From Phosphoribacter sp035448065 (GTDB lineage: Bacteria > Actinomycetota > Actinomycetes > Actinomycetales > Dermatophilaceae): a DNA stretch of 25,979 nucleotides. This document shows positions 1 through 6,595 of this stretch, piece after piece; within the stretch, counting starts at the first letter, position 1, and the number at the start of each line of letters is the position of its first letter. The notes below the pieces were generated by a model. The model worked only from the letters and a program-made list of their open reading frames with translations. It had not been told where the DNA came from and ran no database searches. The DNA is taken from the NCBI GenBank assembly GCA_035448065.1, contig DAOTIG010000035.1, positions 1 through 25,979 on the forward strand. The letters are read 5' to 3'. Made by a program: the position numbers and the translations under genes.

Positions 1-333
1 CTGTCGATAGACCTCGCCGTCGAGGCCGTCGCCGCCGCCGGTGAGGTCCAGCCGGTGGATCATCACCAGGCCGAGGCCGTTGAGCAGCACCGCGATCGGC
101 AGCAACAACGGGTCGGCGTATGCCGCGCGCCAGCGCAGCAGCAGGTGGAAGCCGACGACGACGGCGACGAGGACGCCGGCGACCAGGGGCAGGGTGGTCG
201 GCATCGCGCCGCGGTTGCCGAGGTCGACGGTGATCCACGCGACGAGGGTGATGGCGACGGCGCCGAGGGCCAGCGCGAGCTCGACGTTGCGGCGGGTGCG
301 CGGCGGGGCGATCGTCTCGACGGTCGTGATCAT
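1..333 (-). CDS. rodA: FtsW/RodA-family peptidoglycan polymerase (SEDS), N-terminal part only
   Basis: The first 111 codons are visible; the rest lies beyond the window edge. A short cytoplasmic N-terminus with several Arg is followed by hydrophobic segments at about residues 17-36, 43-60 and 72-88, as in the start of SEDS glycosyltransferases that polymerise lipid II in the membrane. The visible piece alone is not diagnostic. The identification leans on gene order: in many Actinobacteria pstP is followed by rodA/ftsW, pbpA and the kinases pknA/pknB. The ATG (333-331) overlaps the pstP stop as ATGA, so translation is coupled. No frameshift is seen in the visible part. Confidence 0.8.
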   Translation of the reverse strand, partial: MITTVETIAPPRTRRNVELALALGAVAITLVAWITVDLGNRGAMPTTLPLVAGVLVAVVVGFHLLLRWRAAYADPLLLPIAVLLNGLGLVMIHRLDLTGGGDGLDGEVYRQ

Positions 334-1832
334 GTGCCCGACCTCGGCTGGACCGGCAGGGTGCCGGGGAGCGGCGGGCCACTCGGGGTGACGACGCTCC
401 CGAGGCCACCGAGCAGGTCGCCGGTGGCGGTGTGCACGAAGGTCGTCGGGTGGCCGTCGGCACCGGTGACGATGGCCGTGACGAAGGACGTCGGCGCCGG
501 GGTGGCGCTGCTGCTCGTCGTCGGGCCGGGGGTGGGGGTTCCGGGCGGGGTCGAGGTGCCGCACGGGATGCCGGCGGCGTTGCTCGCCTGGCACTGCTGG
601 GCGGCGATGCGCAGCATGCTGACCTTGTTCGCCGCGTCGGTGAGGTCGGCGGCCTGGATCGAGCCGCGGACCTCCCCTTGATAGGGGTTGGGCAGGTCGG
701 CGACCTTGACGTCGGTGCGCTGCAGCAGGGTGGCCAAGTCGATCGGGCCGAGCTGCTGGTCGACGCCGCGATAGATGGCGACGTAGCCGGTGGCGGCGTC
801 CTCGCCGACGAAGATCTGCTGCTGGATCCAGCGATAGCCGGCATCGAGACCGCCGATGAGCACGACGAGCGCGGCGGCGGCGAGGACGCCGCGGCGCAGC
901 CAGAGCACCTTCGCGGGCGCGGTCTCCTCGGCGAGGGCCGGGGCCTCGTCGGCGGGGTCGGGGGCGCCGGTGGCCTCCCGCGAGAGGGCGGCGGCCTTCT
1001 CGGCGGGGCTCAACGCGACCGGCATGGCCCGGGTTCGGGTGCGCCGGGGTCGGGCGGCGGCAGCGGCGCCGACGATCTCGGGGGTGGTCGGCAGGTCGGC
1101 GGAGCTGTCCTCGACGACGTCGGCGACGACGACGGTGACGTTGTCGCGCGTGTGTGCCTTGAGCGCGACCTCGATGCACCGCTCGGCGGCCTGCTCCGGG
1201 GTGGCGGCCTCGGTGAGGATCTCCTGGACCGTCTCGGCGGTGACGAAGTCGGTGAGCCCGTCGCTGCACAGCAGGTAGCGGTCGCCGACCATGATCTCGC
1301 GGATCGACAGGTCGGGCTCGTCGTCGGGGCCGCCGGTCATCACCCGGGTGACGAGGGAGCGCTGCGGGTGGTGCTGGGCCTCCTCGTCGGTGATCCGGTG
1401 CTCGTCGAGCAGCTGCTGGACGAAGGAGTGGTCCTTGGTGATCTGGCTGAAGGTGCCCTCGCGCAGCAGGTAGGCGCGGGAGTCGCCGATGTGCGCCATC
1501 GCGAGCTTGTTGCCGGCGCGCAGCATGGCGATCGTCGTGCTGCCCATGCCGTCGAGCTCGGTGTCGTCGCTCATCGCCGAGCGCAGCGCGTCGTTGGCGT
1601 CGCGCAGCTCGGCGCCGAGGACCCGCAGCGCCTGCTCGCCGTTGTAGCCCTCGTCGTCGAGCGGGGCGAGGGCGCCGACGATCATCGAGCTCGCGACGTC
1701 GCCGGCGGCGTGCCCGCCCATCCCGTCGGCGAGCACGAGCAGGTGCGGACCGGCATACCCGCTGTCCTCGTTGCGCCCCTTGGGGCCTAGTCCGAGGTGC
1801 GAGCGCGCGGCATAGCGCAGGGCGACGGCCAT
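330..1832 (-). CDS. pstP: PP2C-family Ser/Thr protein phosphatase PstP
   Basis: A 500-aa protein. Residues 1-240 are a PPM/PP2C phosphatase domain: RNED near 20, LADGMGGHAAGD with metal-binding D36, GDSRAYL with D117, CSDGLTD with D191 and RDNVTVVV with D230. A charged Pro/Ala linker follows, then one membrane helix (about 314-331) and an extracellular part ending in a Pro/Thr/Ser-rich tail. This is the usual architecture of the actinobacterial phosphatase that reverses PknA/PknB phosphorylation in cell-wall and division control. An upstream in-frame extension exists but runs through fhaB, so the start is ATG at 1832-1830. It overlaps the fhaB stop by one base (TGATG), and its own stop overlaps rodA, which indicates a translationally coupled operon. 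Confidence 0.95.
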   Translation of the reverse strand: MAVALRYAARSHLGLGPKGRNEDSGYAGPHLLVLADGMGGHAAGDVASSMIVGALAPLDDEGYNGEQALRVLGAELRDANDALRSAMSDDTELDGMGSTTIAMLRAGNKLAMAHIGDSRAYLLREGTFSQITKDHSFVQQLLDEHRITDEEAQHHPQRSLVTRVMTGGPDDEPDLSIREIMVGDRYLLCSDGLTDFVTAETVQEILTEAATPEQAAERCIEVALKAHTRDNVTVVVADVVEDSSADLPTTPEIVGAAAAARPRRTRTRAMPVALSPAEKAAALSREATGAPDPADEAPALAEETAPAKVLWLRRGVLAAAALVVLIGGLDAGYRWIQQQIFVGEDAATGYVAIYRGVDQQLGPIDLATLLQRTDVKVADLPNPYQGEVRGSIQAADLTDAANKVSMLRIAAQQCQASNAAGIPCGTSTPPGTPTPGPTTSSSATPAPTSFVTAIVTGADGHPTTFVHTATGDLLGGLGSVVTPSGPPLPGTLPVQPRSGT

Positions 1833-2407
1833 CAGCCCTGCAGCTCCAGGACGGTGCGCCCGATGCGGATCGTCGAGCCCACGGCGATCGGCCGGTCCTC
1901 GGTGAGCTTCTGTCCGTCGAGGTAGGTGCCGTTGGTGGAGCCGAGGTCCTCGACGTGCCAGCTGCCGCCGGTGAGGTGCAGCCGGGCGTGCCGGCCGGAG
2001 GCGAAGTCGTCGTCGAGGACGAGCGCGCACTCGGGGTTGCGCCCGATGAGGATGGCCGAGCCGGTGAGGGGCAGGCTGGTGCCGGCCATCCGGCCCTCGG
2101 TGACGACGAGCGATCGGGGTATGCCGCGGGCCCACCCGCCGCGCGGTGGCGTGGGTGGGGTGCGGGGCTGGCCGGCGGGGTCGGCGGACCCGGCTGCGGC
2201 CGCGGCACCCGCGGCGCCGGATCCGGCGGCCCCGGCGGCGACGGCCGCGGGCGTGCGGGTGGCGCGGGTGACCCGGCGGCGGCCGGCGCGGTTGCGCACC
2301 CGGGTGCCGAACAGGTCGCTGCGCAGCACGCCGACGATGCTGAAGACGAAGATCCAGAGCAGGGCGAGCAGCCCGAGGCGCAGGACCGTGAGCGTGAGCT
2401 CACCCAT
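1832..2407 (-). CDS. fhaB: FHA-domain membrane protein FhaB (FipA-like)
   Basis: A 191-aa protein with one N-terminal membrane helix (about 7-28), a low-complexity Ala/Gly/Pro linker (about 50-95) and a C-terminal FHA domain (about 100-190). The FHA phosphothreonine-binding signature is present: IGRNPEC near 121, SGRHARL near 137 and GSTNGTYLDG near 156. FHA proteins of this locus bind phosphorylated kinase and division proteins at the membrane. The gene sits between fhaA (2-base gap) and pstP (1-base overlap), the usual order in Actinobacteria. The ATG at 2407-2405 lies within a few bases of the fhaA stop. Confidence 0.93.
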   Translation of the reverse strand: MGELTLTVLRLGLLALLWIFVFSIVGVLRSDLFGTRVRNRAGRRRVTRATRTPAAVAAGAAGSGAAGAAAAAGSADPAGQPRTPPTPPRGGWARGIPRSLVVTEGRMAGTSLPLTGSAILIGRNPECALVLDDDFASGRHARLHLTGGSWHVEDLGSTNGTYLDGQKLTEDRPIAVGSTIRIGRTVLELQG

Positions 2408-2409
2408 GG

Positions 2410-3324
2410 TCAGCGCTTCCCGGCGCGGTAGTGCATCGTCGTGCGCCCGACCGTGATCCGGTCGCCGTCCTCGAGCCGGACGCTGGTGATGCGCTCGCCG
2501 TTGACGAAGGTGCCGTTGGTCGAGGCGAGGTCGCGGATGCTCGCCACCAGATGGGGGCCGTCGTGGGTGACCCGCAGCTCGCTGTGCCGGCGGCTGATGC
2601 CGGGGTCGTCGAGGATGACGTCGGCGGTGGCGTCGCGGCCGATGATGGTGAGGCTGCCGAGCAGTGGGTAGCGCTCGCCGTCGATGTCGAGCCAGGGCCG
2701 CTTGGCGGGGTTGACCGGCGGGGCCTTGGGGGGCGGGTTGAGCTCGGTGTTGGCCAGCCCGATGGCGTCGCTGCTCGGGTCGACCTCGTGGTGGGCCGGC
2801 CGCTCGGGCCGGGCCGGTGCGGGGGCCGGCGCGGGTGCGGGTGCGGCGGCCTCGGGGCGGGCGTAGGGCGACGCGGCAGCGGCTCCCGACCCGACCACGC
2901 CGGCCGGTGAGCCGGGCGCGGGCGGTGCCGCGGGCGGCATACCGGATGACGCGGAGCGGCCGGTGGACGGGCGGACGCGGAAGACGCCGGTCTCGAGGTC
3001 GTCGGCCTCGCCGAAGACGACCTCGATCGGGCCGCCGGGCTGGTAGGCCTGGGTCTCGGCGTGCTCCTGAGCGGCGGCGACGAGGTCGTCGGTGATGGCG
3101 TCGGCGTACTCGGTGAGCCGGTCGTAGTCGGTGCTGCTCAGCTCGATGTCGTAGCGGTGCGGCACCATGGTGCGGCCCGGGGCGATGGCGCTGGCCCGGT
3201 CGTCCATGGCCCGGCGGATCGCGCTGGCGATCTCGACCGGCTGCACCTCGCTGCGGAAGACCTTGGCGAACGTCTTGTTGACGGTGCCCTCGAGGGCCCG
3301 CTCGACCTTGTCGAAGATGCCCAC
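2410..3324 (-). CDS. fhaA: FhaA: DUF3662 plus FHA-domain protein
   Basis: A 304-aa protein. The N-terminal ~120 residues match the DUF3662/FhaA N-terminal domain, beginning GIFDKVERALEG. A long Pro/Ala linker with PAPAPAPAPA repeats follows, then a C-terminal FHA domain (about 213-304) with IIGRDATAD, SRRHSEL and ASTNGTFVNG. FhaA is an adaptor read by the PknB kinase system and linked in other Actinobacteria to peptidoglycan precursor flux. The start is the GTG at 3324-3322 because an excellent Shine-Dalgarno (AAGGAGG, 3336-3330) sits 5 nt upstream and the family begins here; a 99-codon upstream extension is non-homologous low-complexity sequence. It is the first gene of the operon reading towards pstP and rodA. 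Confidence 0.94.
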   Translation of the reverse strand: MGIFDKVERALEGTVNKTFAKVFRSEVQPVEIASAIRRAMDDRASAIAPGRTMVPHRYDIELSSTDYDRLTEYADAITDDLVAAAQEHAETQAYQPGGPIEVVFGEADDLETGVFRVRPSTGRSASSGMPPAAPPAPGSPAGVVGSGAAAASPYARPEAAAPAPAPAPAPARPERPAHHEVDPSSDAIGLANTELNPPPKAPPVNPAKRPWLDIDGERYPLLGSLTIIGRDATADVILDDPGISRRHSELRVTHDGPHLVASIRDLASTNGTFVNGERITSVRLEDGDRITVGRTTMHYRAGKR

Positions 3325-3329
3325 CTCAG

Positions 3330-3336
3330 CCTCCTT
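3330..3336 (-). promoter_or_regulatory. Shine-Dalgarno that fixes the fhaA start
   Basis: On the minus strand AAGGAGG is followed by five bases (CTGAG) and then GTG. It is one of the few strong ribosome-binding sites in the window and decides the fhaA start against the longer open frame. Further upstream, TAGCAT (3385-3380, minus) is a possible -10 box for the operon, with no clear -35. Confidence 0.75.
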
Positions 3337-3525
3337 CCCGTGTGCATGCCGGTATGCCGCCCGGTGCGGCGGTGCTGCCATGCTATCCGCCGGCCCTCTC
3401 TTCCCCGGTGAGCGAACGGGCATGCCGTGCGGTTCCTCTGTGCAGGCTGCGTGCAGGCGGGGGGCTGGTGGTGCGGTCGTGACGGCCGGTATGCCGCGCC
3501 CCGCGCGGGTCGTCGGCCAACCGGT

Positions 3526-3555
3526 TTGCCCCGGAGGCCCGGGTGCGTGGATACT
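3526..3555 (+). promoter_or_regulatory. Promoter of tRNA-Leu
   Basis: TTGCCC (3526-3531), an 18-bp spacer and GATACT (3550-3555) resemble a housekeeping sigma promoter. The -10 box ends 14 bases before the mature tRNA 5' end. This is prediction from consensus only. Confidence 0.55.
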
Positions 3556-3569
3556 GGGTCCTCGCACAC

Positions 3570-3652
3570 GCGCAAGTGGCGGAACGGCAGACGCGCTGGC
3601 TTCAGGTGCCAGTGTCCGCAAGGACGTGGGGGTTCAAATCCCCCCTTGCGCA
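3570..3652 (+). tRNA. tRNA-Leu (anticodon CAG)
   Basis: The acceptor arm GCGCAAG (3570-3576) pairs with CTTGCGC (3645-3651), with discriminator A3652. The anticodon stem CTGGC/GCCAG encloses loop TTCAGGT with anticodon CAG at 3603-3605. A long variable arm (TGTCCGCAAGGACG region) marks a class II tRNA, and the T arm is GGGGG-TTCAAAT-CCCCC. CCA is not encoded. A tRNA-Leu next to fhaA is conserved in several Actinobacteria. It is also the boundary after which the accessory island starts, as tRNA genes often are. Confidence 0.97.
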
Positions 3653-3660
3653 CTCACTGG

Positions 3661-3729
3661 GTAGTTCCCTGAACTACCTGATTCGGTTTCCCGAAACTCC
3701 CGGCCGGAGGTCATCCGGCCGGGAGTTTC
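3661..3729 (+). terminator. Small hairpin plus strong terminator after tRNA-Leu
   Basis: Two hairpins lie downstream of the tRNA. The small one is GTAGTTC-CCT-GAACTAC (3661-3677). The large one has a perfect 16-bp stem, 3693-3708 with 3714-3729, core ACTCCCGGCCGGA, and a 5-base loop. There is no long U-tract, so it is a hairpin-only terminator of the type common in high-GC Actinobacteria; it could act in both directions. Confidence 0.8.
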
Positions 3730-3872
3730 GTCGTTCTAGGTCTGCGGCGGCCCGTCGTCGGCGTCGGTGACGTCGGTTCGGTGTGTCGAGGGCCTGATTT
3801 CGTTGTCTGCGGCCCGTTTCCGGGCATGCTGGCGCCGCCGCCCTGCGTGGTGAGGATCGACGGTTGGACCGG

Positions 3873-4193
3873 TCAGTCGGTCTGGCGCTTGCGGCGGCCG
3901 CGGGTGCGGGTCGCCTTCTCCAGGGGCCGGTCGTCAACTGGCTCGCCGAGGTGTGCCTGCCACGGCTCGGGCAGGCCGCGTCTGGTGTGCCAGGCGTGGA
4001 GGCTGACGAGGTTGCGCCCGATGAGGGTGAGCGCGAGCAGCATGCCGGTGGCGACGAGTCCGGTCATCCGGAAGAAGCCGCGGTTGAGGTTGAGGGACTG
4101 ATAGCGGACGGCTCCGAAGAACCCTTCGATGCGACCGCGCCGGTTATAGGACTTGGCCCAGCGGGTTGCCGGTCGCGCCCGTGATCGGTGTCC
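3873..4193 (-). pseudogene. Transposase C-terminal remnant
   Basis: An open frame of about 107 codons runs from just after an in-frame TAG (4196-4194) to a stop at 3873, without a convincing start. Its translation includes WAKSYNRRGRIEGFFG, YQSLNLNRGFFRMTG and a hydrophobic LVATGMLLALTLIGRNL stretch followed by a basic tail (RGRRKRQTD). The Y-N-R-R-x-x-I-E-x-F-F and nearby L-N-R pattern is like the C-terminal catalytic end of DDE transposases of actinobacterial mobile elements, where the last Glu lies in such a motif. The N-terminal catalytic part is missing. The family assignment is uncertain, but a broken mobile-element gene right after a tRNA fits an island boundary. Confidence 0.6.
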
Positions 4194-4260
4194 CTAATGC
4201 TGATGGTTCTCCCGCAGCCGCAAGGCTCGCCAGGGTGACCGCCCGGGTCAGTCAGACCAA

Positions 4261-4325
4261 GAGTGACACTCAGAGTTCAAGTCTCACACTCTAGAGTTGC
4301 AGTGTGACTGTGACAGTGGGACTCT
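4261..4325 (+). promoter_or_regulatory. Palindrome-rich operator candidate upstream of the AlbA_2 gene
   Basis: Within 65 bp lie GAGTGACACTC (4261-4271, palindromic about its centre), TCACACT (4284-4290) inverted to AGTGTGA (4301-4307), the perfect palindrome ACTCTAGAGT (4288-4297), CTGTGACAG (4308-4316) and GGACTCTAGG just before the GTG start. Direct repeats AGAGTT also recur. Such density is unusual in this GC-rich window and suggests a regulator-binding leader. Autoregulation by the downstream protein is inference. Confidence 0.5.
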
Positions 4326-4331
4326 AGGTTC

Positions 4332-6107
4332 GTGTCCAACGACGCCAACACCTTCCTCGCCATGCTCGAGGAGCTTCGGGCCAGGGGAGGGGACACAACC
4401 GACGTCGAGGTCAAGCTCGGCGCGGGAGGATGCCCCACTCTCGGCCCCACGTTGAGTGCCTTTGGCAATCTCCCCACCGGCGGCACGATCATCCTCGGAC
4501 TCGACGAGGCACGAGACTTCGAGCCGGTCGGAGTGCCCGACCCCACCGCGCTCGAGGCCGGCATCGCCTCGCAGGCGCGCAACGCCGTCACCCCTCCCGT
4601 GCAGGTTTCCTTCGAACGCGTGGACGTGGACGGCGTCGTCGTCGTCGTCGCATCGGTGAGCCCCCTCGCGCAGAGCGCCAGACCGTGCACGTATGGCGGC
4701 AATGCCTACCTTCGCCAGGCCGACGGCGACTACGTCATGAGCGATCCAGAGGTCCAGCAGATCCTTTCGATGCGGGATCGCCCCCGCTTCGACAAGGTTC
4801 CCGTCACCGGGAGCCGTCTCGCGGACCTTGACCCTGATCTGACCAGCGACTACATCGCGGCAGTGCGCGGGGCCACCCGTCGGCTTGCCGGAGCCACCGA
4901 CGAGGAGGTGCTGCGTCACAAGGGCGTAGTTGCCGACCGGGGCATAGAGCTCACCGTGGCCGGGCTATACGCGTTGGGCGCCTATCCGCAGCAGTTCGCA
5001 CCCAGTCTGTCGATCACGGCCGCCGTCCACCTCGATCCACGAACCGGCGCACGCACCCGCGACCTCGGGCATCTCGATGGACCGATCCCGGTCCTTCTCG
5101 ATGAGGCGATGGCGTGGGTCGCGCGGAACACGCGGACGACCATTCGCTACGACGATCGAGGCCACGCACGCGACGTCGAGGAGATCCCCGCCGTGGCGGT
5201 GCGCGAGCTCGTGGCCAACTCCCTCGTCCACCGCGACCTCAGCCCCCACACCCAAGGAAAGCGTGTGGAGATGCGGATGACACAGGATCACCTCGTCATC
5301 AGCAACCCTGGCGGGCTCTGGGGCATAAACCAAGCCCAATTGGGTATGCCGGCCGGCAAGTCGGCCGTCAACGAATTTCTCTACGAGATATGCAAGTTGG
5401 TGCGCACGGACACCGGGGCCCGAGTCATCGAGGGCGAAGGGGGTGGCATCCGCGATGCTCGGCGGGCGATCACCTCGGCCAACCTCCAACCGCCGCGATT
5501 CTACGACCGAGGCGTCTCCTTCACTGTCCTGATCCCACGGCACTCCCTGATCTCGGAGAGGGACGTCCTATGGTTGAACCGGCTGGATCCGGGCGGCCAA
5601 CTGTCGGAGGTGCAGCGTCGCGTTGCTGTCTCCATGCGGCACGGTGAGACGTGGACCAACAGCCAGGTTCGGCAAGAGTTTGCGCCATTGGACTCGACGG
5701 TCGCCCGCACCGAGCTGCAGGGCCTGGTCACCGCTGGTGTAGCGACGGCAACGGGTGAAAGGGGCCAAACCACGTATTCCCTGGCCGACACGCTCGCGCT
5801 CGAGTTGCCCACCACGGGCAGCCCGCGCATTACCGTCCATCCGAGCCCAGCGCCTGCCGCAAGCATGCCGACTCTCGATCCCGAGCCGCTCGCAGGACCT
5901 GACCAGTCCGTCACCAGGCTTGCCCCGCAGCTGTGGTCGGGACTGGCCGGCGGCCCGACGACGCTTAGAGACCTGGTAGCTCGAACTGGGTTGACGTCCA
6001 ACCAAGTCCGCTACGCACTGGCGAAACTGGTCGACCATGGATGGGTCGAGGTCAATGGCGGCTGGGGGCGACGGGGCACCACCTATCGACGGGCTACTCC
6101 AGCGTGA
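4332..6107 (+). CDS. AlbA_2-type DNA-binding / GHKL ATP-binding regulator-like protein
   Basis: A 591-aa protein. Residues about 10-135 resemble the AlbA_2 (Schlafen-like) domain, with VEVKLGAGG and GGTIILGLDEA. A RecG-like/COG2865 middle part follows. At about 285-390 is a GHKL-type ATP-binding region: RELVANSLVHRDL (E292, N296, H300) and NPGG (325-328). The C-terminus has two winged-helix-like segments (about 420-490 and 530-590, the latter with LRDLVARTGLTSNQVRYAL). Proteins of this type are annotated as ATP-binding transcriptional regulators and are often found in defence or mobile islands. The GTG start has no evident Shine-Dalgarno. Upstream palindromes suggest control at this promoter. 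The true substrate and role are unknown. Confidence 0.8.
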   Translation: MSNDANTFLAMLEELRARGGDTTDVEVKLGAGGCPTLGPTLSAFGNLPTGGTIILGLDEARDFEPVGVPDPTALEAGIASQARNAVTPPVQVSFERVDVDGVVVVVASVSPLAQSARPCTYGGNAYLRQADGDYVMSDPEVQQILSMRDRPRFDKVPVTGSRLADLDPDLTSDYIAAVRGATRRLAGATDEEVLRHKGVVADRGIELTVAGLYALGAYPQQFAPSLSITAAVHLDPRTGARTRDLGHLDGPIPVLLDEAMAWVARNTRTTIRYDDRGHARDVEEIPAVAVRELVANSLVHRDLSPHTQGKRVEMRMTQDHLVISNPGGLWGINQAQLGMPAGKSAVNEFLYEICKLVRTDTGARVIEGEGGGIRDARRAITSANLQPPRFYDRGVSFTVLIPRHSLISERDVLWLNRLDPGGQLSEVQRRVAVSMRHGETWTNSQVRQEFAPLDSTVARTELQGLVTAGVATATGERGQTTYSLADTLALELPTTGSPRITVHPSPAPAASMPTLDPEPLAGPDQSVTRLAPQLWSGLAGGPTTLRDLVARTGLTSNQVRYALAKLVDHGWVEVNGGWGRRGTTYRRATPA

Positions 6108-6215
6108 ACGGAGTGTAAGACTCCGGATCGGGCGTGAGCCCACCGTTCCCTGATTTCGGTAGGCCGTCAACGCGCCCGGAATCGCTGATAGCGCAGGCCC
6201 ATTAGTTCTGGATCC

Positions 6216-6480
6216 GGCATCGTAGGCAGCGTGGTGAATCTTGCAGAGCGACAAGCCATTCCGCTCTGACGCAGCCCCAAGCTCGTGCCGGTCTTCCGCG
6301 ATGTGCGCAGCATCGAGGAGCACGTGTGGCCGAGGGAGCAGACCGCGCATCGGCTCCGGTACGCGCATCACCGAACGCACCGATCTCAGCGGTGGTCATC
6401 GCGTCCAGACCGTCGTTGGTGCGCGCCGCGAGCCACGCCATGGCGCTAGCCCGAAGTGCGGCATCGTCCTCGACGGTCCA
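6216..6480 (-). pseudogene. Decayed HNH endonuclease
   Basis: In one minus-strand frame the translation reads LLDAAHIAEDRHELG, then SERNGLSLCKIHHAAYDA, the core of the HNH restriction-endonuclease-like family (D-A-A-H-I ... N-G-L-x-L-C-x-x-H-H-x-x-x-D). In a second frame just upstream there is VEDDAALRASAMAWLAARTN, like the N-terminus of the same protein family. The middle of the protein is missing, the two ends are in different frames, and the C-terminus after HHAAYDA is lost. It is therefore an internally deleted, dead gene. It lies between the AlbA_2 gene and the helicase, on the opposite strand. Confidence 0.65.
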
Positions 6481-6595
6481 CGTGGCAACCAGCCTGTCGT
6501 TGCTCCACGACCGAACCGATGGACCGTGATTGATCCTGTGGACTCGCGTACGGCGCACTCGTCCCTGTCAGCTGGTGGCATGCCAAGCTCGGGAC

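Noticed and set aside
55..1790. Plus-strand long open frames over rodA/pstP
   Set aside because: They are GC-driven shadows, Gly/Arg/Val-rich with no domain, opposite well-supported genes.
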